DNA of 64,000 nucleotides from Perognathus longimembris pacificus (lineage: Eukaryota > Chordata > Mammalia > Rodentia > Heteromyidae). The notes beneath the pieces are model-generated. The model was not told the DNA's origin and did no database searches. It saw nothing but the letters and a program-made list of their open reading frames with translations. Made by a program: the position numbers and the translations under genes. Where the stretch lies: NCBI RefSeq assembly GCF_023159225.1, contig NC_063169.1, positions 53,283,934 through 53,347,933 on the forward strand. Direction: 5' to 3'. Within the stretch, counting starts at the first letter, position 1; each line of letters opens with the position of its first letter. This document shows positions 43,096 through 55,525 of the stretch, in pieces.

Positions 43096-46000
43096 TCATC
43101 AAGTATCCTTCTCCACAGCTCAACTTTGCTTTCTTGGGCCACTTGGGGACATGGCAGGAGCAGAGAGAGTTGTAAGGGTCCTCAGGTCATCACAGGAGAC
43201 TCTCAGTCCTCATAATGGCCCTCAGGGACCAATTTTTTTGTTCCCACAATGACAGCTGCTGAGACCTCACTGGGGAAATGCTGGCTTCTCTCTGGGGAAT
43301 TGATGCGCTGATGACACCTGTGAACAGGGCAAAGCGGAAGCTGCCACAAGGAAAATGAAGGATAGACAGCTTTCTAGTCTTTCTTATTGTGGTTAACTTC
43401 AGGTCCCTAGAACTTACTTGCTATACTTTTCTCTAGAACATTCTGTAAAACGGCACTTTTAGAGTTTAAGTCATATAAAATGTAAAGATTGCCAAGACAA
43501 TCTTTTAAACAACAGACAAATGCCAAGACATACTTCAGAGATCTTGTGCGAGTCCTTCACCTGGGGCTATTTAGCTTTTTTTCCAATTTTTTTCTTTCCT
43601 TCCTTTTCTCCTCCTTGGCAGTCAGGTTCCTTAATATAGCCAAATATTCGGAGATCACAGATAATAAGGGGATAGGAGTCCTGACATTCCATTTATTTGG
43701 ACTTCTCTCAGATTGACTTCAGACCTTCAAAGCATACACTTTCCACGCACTCATTACCACGTGTAAGCAGCAGTGACTGGGAGATCGCTTCACCTAGCCC
43801 TGGACCTCTGCTAGGATGTCCAGACATAAGGGAAGAAAAATCCATCCTCCAAAGTCTGTGTATTCTGAGAAAGCTGGCAGTCTGTGTGTTGCCACCTCCA
43901 ATAATATGATGGGCATGGAGAGTGGGGATAAGTTCAGGTTGGCCAGGACAGGACTGAAGCTCTTGAAATCTACATCTGGTCCATGGAGGGCAAATCATCC
44001 TGCTTCTCATTAAAACAAGCATCATGGCTACTGTTGGAGCAGACATGGGTAGAAGGGTTTCGTTAGTACCCAGAAGCATGGTAGATCTAAGGATCCTGCT
44101 CTGATCATGGCATAGCAGAAATTCCTGGTGCCTCCCAAATCTCTTCATTCCCATTTCTCTAAAAGTAAGTTGTGAGAAAAGGCAGGATCTTTTTGGGTTT
44201 TTGGGGATTTAGACTAAGCTCCAGCCCTACCACAAGAGTCTTTAATAGACTCTAGAACCCCTAACTAGCAAAATGGGCTGACTTTTCTTGGCATGAAGAA
44301 CACCACCTTACCCTCACCCAGATCCTGGTTATGATCTTTGCAGATACTTCGAAGACAAGGCAGGGGTAGTGTAGCTACCACATCCTGGGTGTAGGTAAGT
44401 ACATCTTCCAATTTGTTAGGCCCAGATACTACCACTAAGTTGATCGCTCCAGGAAGCTGAGCAGTGAACAGGATGAGGTAGGAAGAATAAGGAGAGGAGG
44501 AAAGGAGGTGGATTTGTATTTAAAACTCTCACCGATTCAGATAAACATTCCCAGAGTGGCCCCAGTTTGAAGTGGGATCACATGAGACTTGCATAGAAGT
44601 ACAATCCAACAGACTGAGAACAGTACTTAACCAGTTAAGAAGGTCTCTATACAGAATGAGTATATTATTACTTGTGCCAACTTGGACTAAATCAGGCAAA
44701 ACCGAAGATTTAGGTCCCTACCTACATCTTCTTTCTAGATCCAATTCATGACACCTACATTTGCTAAAACTATCAGTTCCAGGTATCAAAAAACATATTT
44801 GCTAGGCTGGCTTAAGCATAGCAGAAGGATCTATAATAAGAACTCAGAGGTGCTTGTATAACTCAGGTTTAATCAATCTTTTTCCCAGACTTAGAAAGTT
44901 ACTGGAAAAAAAGAACTCGAGAGCCTAACACTACTTCTTTTCAATATGCTTTCTTTTCTTTTTTCTTCCTGAAGACAGGCTTTCTTTGATTCTGAAGTCT
45001 ACATGTCTCCATTTCTGTCTCTCTGTCCCTCCTCATTTCTTCTCTAAATTACAAATGCAGGGAAAGAATCTGATTGGCCCGAGGTAAATCCAGCGTGCTT
45101 CCCTCATCTAATCAGTCACAGCTAGGAGGCTCAGAGGAATTCAGTCTTAGAAACCTGTGTTTCTCAGAATGTAACATGCATACAAATGACTTGGTTGTAT
45201 TGTTTAAATGAAAAAAAAATCTGAGAACGTCTGGGATGAAGGTTGAGAGATTACATTTTAAATAAGCCTGCAGTTGATAACTACTGCTGTTTGTCTGTAA
45301 TCATATGGATCAAAATTCCAGGCTGGGGCATTCCCCAGACTTGGGAAAGCTTTTTTGTTTGCTTGTTTGCTTGTTTGTTTAATTTCCCATGCCCTTTTTC
45401 TGGCTCCTGGATATTTGCTGATGCTTTTAATTAAATAAATTATTTGTTGTACATGTGATTGTTTCTTTAGGACAGTATGTTATATACCTAAAGAAACAAA
45501 TATTGTAAAGACAAATTTTTCATGACATACTAGACAAGCATTGTATCACCTACTGGTTGCAAAACTACTTAAAAGTTCACTCACTTCATTTGAAGTCTGG
45601 AGACACCATGAATTCTAGCACAATACTGGTTTGTTGCTGATTCAGGTATAACCACCATGGGCTGAACTGATTTCAGAACCAAGGATGGTGACCAAAGTGA
45701 CCTGTCCAGCTAAACTCATCCAAGTAAGTTGTGTGCAGAAAGCCCCTCAATTTAAAATGACATTTTTGATCTGTAAGATATCAAATATCACATTTGTTTT
45801 GAGGTCTATAGTCTTTTTACTTTTTTTTGTAATCCAATTTAAGTAAATTGGTCATGGCACTACAGTTTTCTAAATAGGAACTGCTTTTCCTGTCTCATCT
45901 ATGAAGCATTTTAATGAAAATACTTCCTAAATACCCTGTAGACATTTCTCTAAGCCTTCCCACGCAAGTGATTCTCTGTGGCTTTTGTAAGGCTTCAGTG

Positions 46001-47686
46001 ATTCCTAAAGATAACAAGGTATTGATTTTCGATATAAAAACCCCGAATCCATTTCTAAATATTTCAGGACTTGTTTGCCTCTTGCTCCAGTGCCATGGAA
46101 GTTTTTGGAAGATGTTACTGCTGCCATAGAGGATCGATGTTTACTTGGATTTCTCCATTTCCCATTTGTGTGTGCTTTCACGCCAACCCAGGAGCGTTTA
46201 CACCCCTCATTAGTAACCTCTTACACTTCCTCAATGTGCTGCAAAGTCTGAAGTGAACCAGCCTGCTCCATCGCTCTTAAGAGCCTGGAGCTGCTTCTAC
46301 AGTGTGGATTTGGCAACTCTTTCTCTACCTATTAGAACAGCCGAAATGGGGAAAAAAGGAATGCTTTGTGTAAGAATACAACAATTGTAGGAAGGTTTTT
46401 CATCAGCCAGGCTGTTGATACAACAGTCAGCTTAAGTTAAGAATGACGCATGTTGGAATCCCTGCGTAAGACATCAAAGTTATTCACCACAGGACCTGGA
46501 AACAAATTGTAGTCTCCCAATATTTCTTTAAAAAGAGCTAATGTCATTCCAGTGATAACATATATTAGGCAACTGCTAACTTTGAATTTTCCAGCTAATG
46601 TTTGTAGTCATCCCTCAAAATATTTTCATCGAATCTAAGAGATACAGACATGTTGAATTTTTTGAGCAAATAATTTGATTAGTTGCAGAAATTGATTTGC
46701 AAATATTGGCATTCCTTTTGCAAGTCAAAGGCATAGTTGAGACCAATAGAGTTGCCCATGGCACATGCTATCTCTCATTTAGATTTAGACAATGACTACT
46801 CTGAGCAACAATAGGCATATATTAAATTTTCACACAGAGAATAAAATTTCAACTGGGACTTCATATGAAAAAAAATGAGGAGAGTAAAGAAAGTTCCTTA
46901 TTGTGGTTACCGGCTTATGTTCTAGAATCAGACATGAACTTGCATTGCTATGAGAAACCTCTCTGCTTGCAATGTGCTTAAGTTCCTGATCTGCAATATG
47001 GGAATGGCCTTTAGGAGGATACACTGAGATCAAGTGTTCAGTCTCCCTAACACAGCCTACACGAGGGCAGTGCTCAGATCTTTGGGGCTTGCATCCTATG
47101 ATTGCTTGCTGGTCGACCTTCATTCAGTGTTCACTCACCTAGTGGAAAAAGAAAAGAAAGGGAATACATGAAAAAGGTATAGATGAAGTAGGATGGAAGG
47201 GACTTTGGAAAACTTCCAGGAACACTGCCATCCCTTAGACATAATGGAATGAGAACCTCTCTTCCAACTGTCCTCTTGCCCCCTAGGCTAACCCAGTTTA
47301 AGCACCAGATTTCATACTTGGATTATGATGGCATTCCTCTCTCTAGTGACTGTTCTCCAAAGGAAAGGGAGTGTCATGTGTCTGTATTTTCCACAAATTC
47401 AGAGGAAAATACACTTGGAAAAAACAAAATAATTCCAAATAGCTCCATTTCCCCTATTCAGCCATCTGCCCTTAGAAGTAAGCAGAGCAGGGCAGACAGC
47501 GATGCCAAGACATGTCCTTAAGCTCTCCGAAATTGGATGATATGAGGTGGCGAGAGCCTCTGCACTCTCCCAGAAATGCTGTCTTTCCAGGGTCCAAAGT
47601 TGTTGGGTTTTTTTCCTATTCACATAGAAAAAATGAAAATCGGTAGAAAGACAGGAACTGAAAATGAACAGAATGTTAGCCTTTAG
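43096..47686. other. 4.6-kb quiet block, no gene seen
   Basis: No young SINE or L1 is present. A TTTG-rich run lies at 45353-45381. Overlapping frames on opposite strands at 43697-44154 (up to 148 codons) lack domains. The 43120-43340 stretch is GC-richer than its surroundings. I cannot point to an exon. Confidence 0.4.
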
Positions 47687-48139
47687 AAATACATCATACT
47701 TCTTGTGAAATGAACTCCACATTATGGAAACAAGTGGTATATCATTGTTGTAATTATTTTCAACATGCCATGTGAAACTGTACCCTTTTTTCTCTCTTGT
47801 ATTCTCTTCCCGTGGCTTTATCCCCACTATCACTGTATCTGATCGTAGTACCCTGAATATTGTATATATGTGTATTAGAACTAGGGAAGGGAAAGGGAAT
47901 ACCAAAATCAAGAGACAAAGGATAAAAAGACAAACCATTCCAAAAGCAATACTTGCAAAACAATTTGGTGTAAACCAACTGTACAACTCCTGGGGGGGAG
48001 AGGGAAAGGGGGTGGGGGAGGTGGGACAAAAAATGAAAGAGGAGGTAAGAAGTCACTGCCTTACATACGAAACTGTAACCCCTCTGTACTTCACTTTGAC
48101 AATAAAGAAAAACATATTAAAAAATAAATTATACTTCTT
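47687..48139 (+). mobile_element. 5'-truncated L1 3'UTR with target duplication
   Basis: About 417 bp of 3'UTR runs from 'gtgaaatgaactccacatta' through a G-rich tract (47991-48022) to 'gaaactgtaacccctctgta' and 'tttgacaataaagaaaa'. Flanks AAATACATCATACTTCTT (47687-47704) and AAATAAATTATACTTCTT (48122-48139) agree at 16 of 18 positions. The 195-codon minus frame at 47399-47986 is antisense to this element. Confidence 0.9.
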
Positions 48140-49466
48140 ATCTTGAAAGGGAAAGATATCTTTGGGAATAAACTCCCATTTTTGCTAAGTTGCTATGCCA
48201 AAATGCTATATTGTTGATAACTTTAATTCAGCTACCCACAATATGTCTTGTCTGGTCACAAAAGATGACAGACCTCCATAGGTGAGAAAACTCAATATTA
48301 TCTCTAGCCTTTGGGATAATCTTAACTATGAGAAAGGTGAATCCAATAATCTTTTTTATCTGGCTTGTGTTCACCTTAATTCCAAGCATTTCCAATTCAG
48401 AACAACTGGGACCTTCCTTGGTATGCTGATAGATAAGCAGCTTAGAGAAGCACACGCTTTGACAGTCCCATCCACCGAGGCAGCATACAGAGGCCACTGA
48501 GCCCTTAAGAATATTTTCTTTTCCAACTCCAGATCCCTTACAGCAAGGTGTTTATGAAACTGGTTGCTCAGACACCCGGTGACGGTGATGCTCTCTCTTC
48601 CCCTCCCATCCCACTGCTAATAAAGCCCCTGGGATCCAATTATAGTGTAGTCGCTTCTGTTGCAGGGATTTCAGCCTTGCATTTTATTTAGAAAAAAAAA
48701 CAAAATTCAGAGACTTAGCATCAAAGCTCTGTTCAATAACTGCTCCCCTTCATGGATGCTTTCACATTCCTAGATCTGCAGACAGTGAGAGCGAGACTCA
48801 TTGCTGACAGGTGTGAGGTGCTTGGCTTGTTTATCATAGCATCTTTGAAATTTGAGTATTTCTAGTAATTGAGGCAATGGCATTCTCCTTTGGCTTTCCT
48901 TTTCCCAGTGCATGATGGGAAAATATCTACACAAACAAAAATGTTCCTTCAGAACATTCCAGAAGGTAGGCCTTTAGACATTTCAGTATTCAGGGGGAAT
49001 CATGGAGAAATTTGTAATAGCGACACAATGAAGCAAAGCTTTTTTTTTTTTTTTAATAATCTAGACACTTAAGGAAACTCCATCCAGCCCTGCTTACAGC
49101 ACCAAAACAGGATTGAGACTAGGAAGTTAAAATATGATTGTTTCCATGTGTACATCCTGACTGGATGTCTCACAGCAAGATGGTGCAGTTCCTTAGTTCA
49201 CATCATGACACTCAGTCAGTACTGGAAAGGCCATCAGCCAGGCCTGAAAAACACAAGTGTAAGGAAAAAAAGAAACAATCCCAGTTCTTGGTATGTGATG
49301 AAACTGTATTAGTGTTACTGTCATGGTACTTCCAAGTTTTCTCAAATGATAGATATTGAAGGCTAGAAATGCTCCCCTTGATTTGCACATTATATAATAC
49401 AATAGGCATGTGTGTCAAAACATCACATGGTGTCCCCAAACACATACAGTTTCTGTGTCCATGTAA

Positions 49467-49469
<3 letters not shown>
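48140..49469. other. unique sequence, no gene seen
   Basis: The 48530-48690 stretch has more balanced base composition but no frame. Frames at 49138-49445 overlap on opposite strands and are unsupported. Confidence 0.35.

Positions 49470-49510
<41 letters not shown>
49470..49510 (+). repeat. (AG)n microsatellite
   Basis: Pure AG array of about 20 units. Confidence 0.95.
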
Positions 49511-49514
<4 letters not shown>

Positions 49515-51021
49515 CTTTCAGAAAGGGTTATTAGAAAAGAAACAACTGATGAGGTTTGCATGCTGTTGTGAGAAGAGACTAGAGTACCCCCACTGTGTGA
49601 CCAGTCTAGACCTCAAATCAATGCAGTAAGAAAAGACAGGACTGTATATGGTTCCTTACAAAGAGTTTTGAAACCTGCCTTAGGAGAGAACTATGCTAAT
49701 TGTATGTAGTGACGATGAACCTTGTAGCAGATCCTGCCACGATGGATGTAACATCTTGAGAACAGTTAGTGCTGGATAGAATTTAACCCTCTTAAAACCA
49801 TTCAGGATCATCTTGACTCAGATAAAATCCAGTCCAAATTTCAGAAAATACCTCTAGGTACTTGCTACCAATTCAGAAGGGTTTGGTAGACTATGTGTCA
49901 AATATGGGGGCTCCCTAACTCTAGACTCTGACTTTTGAGATAAATGGTATGGCTCCTGGATTGCACCGTTTATGGGAGAGTTGGGCACTGCAAGCATGCA
50001 CATTTCATTTGAGAGTGGGCTACATCAAATGGACATCACCAGATCTAAGACTTCTTTACTCAGTAACTCCCAAGATAGTAGTAGTTAGTTAGCTTGCACA
50101 AGACAGATTGCACTTAGCACTAAAGATGCTTATCTGCTCACCCCCAACAGAGCAACCACTCCCACTTCTTTCCTCCAAAGAAGAAAAATAATAAAGCAAG
50201 GCCTTGACAAATTTCCAAATACTGTGGCTCATCTCTGTGGTTTTATTTGCTAAGCACATAAGAAGACATAAATTTGCTGAACAAGAAGCCAACAAAGATG
50301 ATACACATATGTGTATGATATAAGCACATATTTGCACATATGTCTATATGTAACATATAAATGCACATATCATGTGTATAGTGAGCTTTTAGTTACTACA
50401 ATAACTCAAGTTATACAGAGAAAGGCTTTGTTTAGCCTTTGGTTCTGGAGGTACCAGTATAAAGCCAGGTGGTCCCTTTATTTTGGGCCTCTGACAAGGA
50501 CACTGAATGGCAATACCCAGGAATGAATGACAGAGCAAACCCCTTACATCATGAGTCAAGAAACAAAGCAAGAAGATAAACCAGAGTCCTGCAGTATCCT
50601 TCAAGGACTGATCCAATGACCCAAAGACCACCCAATAGGCCCTACCTTCTTAAGGTTCATAGTATCTCTTTGCCACAAGAGGCCAGAGGACCAGTCCTTT
50701 AATACCTGGGCCCTGTGGACCACTTCATATCCAAAATATAAAAACATATACCCAAATATCATATGCAATATACATGATAAAAGAGAAGCAAAAGACTAGA
50801 TATATCAAAGTTACTTACTTTCACAGCCATAAAACTTCTTCCCTAATCTACTCATATTTTTAATAAGGTTCGAAAACTTAGTCCTGTAACCTAAAATGGT
50901 ACAAATTATAAGTCATAAAGCAAGTAGTCTTCAGAAGTAATGGTATATTTTTAAATTCAAACTTTTTGTTGAATAAATTATAGAAATTTTATTTAACATT
51001 CACAAATATATTTTTTTCTTT
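49511..51021. other. unique sequence with ACATATG-rich patch
   Basis: Between about 50298 and 50376 the words ACATATG, CATATG and ATGTGTAT recur, giving small palindromes. No gene was found. Confidence 0.35.
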
Positions 51022-51455
51022 CTTTCAACTATGTAAAATGCATGTTGACTTAGTCTCTCTATGCTTCTGAAGCAAAACACCATAGATTGGGTGTCTCAGT
51101 GATAGAAATATATTTGCTCTTTATTCTGAAGGTTGGAAAGCTAAGGTTTTGATCCCAGCATGGTAGAGGTCTGGTGAGCAAGCACTTCCTGTTTGTAGAT
51201 GGATGCCTTCTTCTTGTATCTTCACATAGGAGAGAGAGGCAGAGAGACAGAGATGGAGAGAGAAAAAAGAGAACAAGCTCTCTGGCATCTCTTCCTACAA
51301 AGATACTTAGATGGCCATTAGGGTCATACCTTCATGACCCATGTAGCCCTAATTCCTTCCTAAAGTCTTGTCTTCAAGTGCCATCATATTGTAGGACACA
51401 TATTGAATATATGAATTTTAGGTGAATACAACCATTTGGTCCATAACATGTGCTT
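51022..51455 (-). repeat. ERVL-MaLR-type LTR, antisense
   Basis: 'acaccatagattgggtgtct', 'ggttggaaagctaaggtttt', 'gatggatgccttcttcttgt', 'acctt..catgaccc' and 'tgaattttaggtgaatacaa' are the reversed landmarks of an MST/MLT1-type LTR. The 83-codon plus frame inside it is not a gene. Confidence 0.7.
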
Positions 51456-51811
51456 ATCCTACTTGCGTGTTGCAGAAACTTCCCCTGTAATATTATCTTT
51501 TGTATTCTGAGCTGTTTATTTTGTATGAAAGTGAAAAGCAGAAATGTATTCACAGGAAAAAAATTAACTGGGCTAAGTTATAGAAAGTACCATAGCAGAA
51601 GGTGAAGTTAAAGAAAGCAGATGGCTTAATATTTACAAAAGACAAAGTAAGCCAGAGAACACTGCCCCCCCCCCAAAAAAAAACCTTGTTTACAGATTCT
51701 TGGAGACTTGCATATTAAAGAAGGAATTTACTTCCTTTTGGTTTCAGCAGTTGGAATAAAGAGAAGCTATAAAGGTGAATTTTAGAAAATTATAAAGCAG
51801 AACTTCCTAAT
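51456..51811. other. unique sequence
   Basis: A C-run joined to an A-run lies at 51665-51683. Nothing else was found. Confidence 0.35.
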
Positions 51812-51827
51812 AAAGAGAGCTACCTTC

Positions 51828-51910
51828 CAAGTGATAGGACGCTAGCCTTGAGCACAAAAGTTCAGGGACAGCAGCAAGGCCCTGAGTTCAAGCCCCAGGA
51901 CTGGCACATA
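51828..51910 (+). mobile_element. Geo SINE half, 5'-truncated
   Basis: 'caagtgataggacgctagcc', then 'ttgagcacaaaagttcaggg' and 'gccccaggactggcac' match the sense strand of the Geo half at 61475-61560. It begins exactly at the end of the left target duplication of the retrocopy, so reverse transcription probably stopped inside it. Confidence 0.75.
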
Positions 51911-53684
51911 TACACAGAAAAGTTGAATTTGGAATTGACTGGGAGGCCAAAGATTTAAAGTAGCAGAAGATTCTTTCAAGACATGAGTGAGTTGTTTGAG
52001 ACTGATGTGTATTTTGTGTGCATGAGTGAGAATTTATAAATGTTGACTTCTAGGCTCCGACAATCATTTTCAGTAGGAGATTCAGCTGCAAATATTTATG
52101 TTTTATGACTTAAATTATAAAGCTAGTTAAATCTTTCTGATAACTAGTTTTAATGTTCACGAGCACGTGTTACCTAAGTTCCCCTTTACATTTTTGAGAA
52201 ATTGTCATCATTAAGCACAGGTTAGAGACAGGTTAGAGTCTGTTTGAGGAAGGAGTTTTTGTGGATTCTTTCATACTGCAAAGGAAAAAAAAAAATGCCT
52301 TCTGGGAAATTGAACTGATTTTTAATCTAACCTTTAAGACTAGAAAAGTGAAAAAAAGAAATTAAAACCCCTTATTAAATTGAACTGTAAAAACACCATT
52401 ACTGGAAATGCATTGGGACTTGAGGCCTTTCAGAAAAATGTGGACTGGATTGTCAGGCCTATATTAGGTCCTGGACCTTAATGCCATGTGTTTTTACTGA
52501 TGAAAGTTGTTTCAATGAAAAGTATATTAGTAATCAGAACTTCTAGTCCACTTGAGAGTTTTACCATTTGAAAAATGTGATACTTGCATGAAACTCTTTG
52601 AATCTTGTTAGTCTCCCCTTATTCCTAGACGTGAAGCTAGAATTTTTCCCTTTTGATAAAGGAAGGGAACAAGAGCATTTTGTATATTGATATATAGTAA
52701 CGAGTGATAAACTTGAAATGCTAGACTAGATTACAAACTTAATCCTAAGTATAATCTTATGAAAATGTATCTCTTAATTATTTTTGAACTATATTCACAT
52801 TTTTCAAGATATTTTATGTGGGTTTTTTTTCAGAGCTGCTTCTTATTTTGGGGCTACTTTTTTTTAAAATTGAGGTATGATTCCTAAGGGGCTAAGTTGT
52901 CTGATAAGGCTTCCTATAACTATGGCTGGATGTCTTCCAAGATGGACTGTTTTACATTTTAGAGTCATTTCTAAAGTTATGTGGTCATCAACTTTGGGAG
53001 CTGTTTTGCATATGAGTGCTGATACAAATTAAAACCCAAGTTGACCTCAACTTCCATCACCCCACTGAATGTTGACAGTGGAAGGAATACCTTGCCTTTA
53101 GTATGCTATTACTTCTGGACTGATAGCTGAGTAAGAAACTTAATTTTCTTCGGTGCATAAGTCAGAAAAACTTAACAGCTGTTGTGTGTAGTGTCCTTGT
53201 TCACCTCAGAAGATGAAGTAAGCTAGCTGATAGTATTAATTCAGATTTAAGAAATGATCTGAATCTTGGTTTGTGTAAATTTACAATATACATGCAACAT
53301 TAACTGAATCAGATAGCTCTTCCAGTTTCCTATGTGTACATAGGCTCCCTCCCATATCCACTAGTTACTGCACTTGGTAAACTGGCATTGTAACATTACA
53401 ACAATGTTTTGTTGCACAAATTTTATAAACTTTTACAGTGTAATACTTGTTATTTTTCTGAGGCAAACCAAAGGTATATTTCTCAAGGTTCATGCTGCTT
53501 TCTTTAGCAGCATTTGACGGAGGATCTTTTTATACATTTGTAGTAGATTAAAAAAATTGCAAATTTTTTAAAAATTGTAAACCATGTACCAATATTTTTG
53601 GTTGAAATTGTGTAGGATAAGTTAAACTTAAATTGCATTCTATTAACCGATACAAGTGTATTTCTGTAAGCATAGTTACATTGA

Positions 53685-53690
53685 AATAAA
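53685..53690 (+). promoter_or_regulatory. polyadenylation signal AATAAA
   Basis: It lies at the end of the 3'UTR-like body ('cattgaaataaagttttc'), about 10 bases before the antisense L1 begins. If this was the parent transcript's signal, the L1 separates it from the A9 tract. Confidence 0.5.
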
Positions 53691-53696
53691 GTTTTC

Positions 53697-53990
53697 TTTT
53701 TTAATTTTTTATTATAAAACTGATGTACAGAGAGGTTACAGTTTCATACGTTAGGCATTGGATACATTTCTTGTACTGTTTGTTACCTTGTCCCTCATAC
53801 CCCCTTTCCCTCCCTGAGGTGTTCAGTTCGCTTACACCATACAGTTTTGCAAGTATTGCTTTTGTTGTTGTTTCTCTTAATTTACCCTTTGTCTCTCAAT
53901 TTTGGTATTCCCTCTCAGTTTTCTAATTCTAATACCAGTATACACGGTTTCCAATATACTCAGATAAGATTACAGAGATAGTGTAGGTAC
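53697..53990 (-). mobile_element. L1 3' end, antisense, inside the retrocopy
   Basis: Poly-T, then 'ctgatgtacagagaggttac' and the reversed 3'UTR up to 'gatagtgtaggtac'. I find no target duplication of its own. Either it was already present in the parent transcript, or it joined during reverse transcription. Confidence 0.8.
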
Positions 53991-54012
53991 AAAAAAAAAG
54001 AGAGCTACCTTC

Positions 54013-55382
54013 AAATTGTAAAGTCATGGACTCTTCAACTCATTGAGAGAGGTGCCTTCCCTTTAATTCTTACTTAAATGCTTCACTTGGAATCTGAGAT
54101 TGGATCTCCACAGTCCCTTCTGACTCTAAGGTATTAGGTTTTAGGAGCTCACCCTATAATAATCATTAGTTAAGTGATTTATATGTGAGTAGGTGGATCA
54201 AAATAAAGACTAAAGTAATTCACAATTATTATCTTTGTGATAAATGAACGATACTAAAGGAGATTGAAAAATGTTCTTTCTTAGAGATATAATCCAGATG
54301 AAGCATGCAAAGGAAATATAAATGTCCTGATCAACTGGGTAGAGAGTTGTATACCTATGAATTAGGTAATTGGGAAAATCTCACCTCAGGAGAATCTTAA
54401 GAGTTTGTTATTGTTGGTTCTTGGATTTGTTTTGGTTAAGGACATGCATTTGGCTTATTGCAAGACTTGTGTATCTTCTACAAAGTAAAAACATATTCTT
54501 CTGCAAGTCTCACCCTGGACCTTTGCAATCAGAACCTGGAATTGAGACCCAGCTATCTGTTTTGACAATCATCCAGGTGTCTTAAGGTGAGAAAATAGGA
54601 TATATATATATATATATAATTTCATTACATGAAATCATAAAAATAACACACTGATGAACATTAAGAACCTTAGATTTCATCAAGATCATTGGTGTAACAT
54701 ATCAGACCCCAATTAACTCTTTGATAAGATGGTGGAGGAAAAGTAAAACCAATAGTTTTCAAAGGGTTTTCTTTCTGCATATTTGACAATACATCAGAAA
54801 TGCCAAGTTTGAAAAGGGTTTCATCTCCATTCTTCTCACAAATGTTGCTATAGAATTCTTGACTGTAGCCACTTCTGAGAATCATTCAATCTTATATTGT
54901 CTGAGGCAATAATGCTAGATCATTTTAGATTGTAAATATGTGTCATTACTTTGTATTTCAGACTTTTAGTTTAAAATTAAGATTAAGTTGTATCTTCAAG
55001 TGCAAATCAAAACAGAACAGCACAAGAAAGACCTAACAGATTTCTGAAATAAGCATTTAACAGCAATTGTGATGATATTGAGTTCTATGTGTCGGAACTC
55101 CAGAAAACTGGAATAAACAAGTCAGCTTTCCTTTTTACTTAATTTTTCCCTGTAGCTAGAGTTTGTGGTTAGTTTGTAATCAGGATAAATGAAAACAAAT
55201 GAAGGAAAATATGATTCAAAATATGTGCTACATGTCTATTCCTGTTTCATCCATAGATATTAAAATATTATTTTCCAATGCTTGGCTCATAAAAAAGAAC
55301 ACGCTTAAGGAACTTCAAAATAACTCTGTTACACAAGTGAGAATAGTAATTTCTGTGAAGTTGGAAACTTTATAGTTTATAA
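54013..55382. other. unique sequence with (TA)n
   Basis: (TA)n lies at about 54601-54619. Frames of 71 codons at 54370-54585 and 54670-54885 are unsupported. Confidence 0.35.
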
Positions 55383-55525
55383 AATGCTTTCAAGTACACA
55401 ATCCTCTGACCCTCCTTGTAGCCCTATAAAGAACACATGGGATTATTACCTCTTACTTCTTGGCTACAGAAAAGGGTGTAGGAAAATTTGATGACTCGTC
55501 CAATGCCATAGTGAATTGTGAAACT
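55383..55525 (+). repeat. MIR-like ancient SINE
   Basis: 'acaatcctctgaccctcctt', 'gtagccctataaagaacaca' and 'ggattattacctcttacttc' follow the MIR 3' half. Confidence 0.55.

Larger units (their letters stand above)
51812..54012 (+). pseudogene. retrocopy of an unidentified transcript (3'UTR-like)
   Basis: An exact 16-bp direct repeat, AAAGAGAGCTACCTTC, flanks the block at 51812-51827 and 53997-54012. The right copy is immediately preceded by, and partly overlaps, an A9 tract (53991-53999). The left copy lies in the context AAT|AAAG, close to the L1 endonuclease preference. The inserted part starts in a 5'-truncated Geo SINE segment (51828-51910). About 1.75 kb of AT-rich, frame-poor sequence follows, with AATAAA at 53685-53690, and it ends in an antisense L1 3' end (about 53697-53990). 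This is the picture of L1-mediated copying of a polyadenylated transcript made mostly of 3'UTR or noncoding RNA. I do not recognise the parent gene. A chance match of two related repeats is the alternative, but it would not explain the A tract at the right edge. Confidence 0.65.

Noticed and set aside
43708..44154. 148-codon minus-strand frame in a quiet block
   Set aside because: Opposite-strand frames overlap it, composition is ordinary noncoding and no motif is visible. A conservation test would be needed to revive it.
47399..47986. 195-codon minus-strand frame
   Set aside because: About half of it is antisense to an L1 3'UTR. The same kind of antisense frame occurs in every L1 end of the window.
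52000..53690. Genuine terminal exon of a local gene ending at AATAAA
   Set aside because: The 16-bp flanking duplication and the A tract favour a retrocopy. No upstream exon or reading frame was found in the window.
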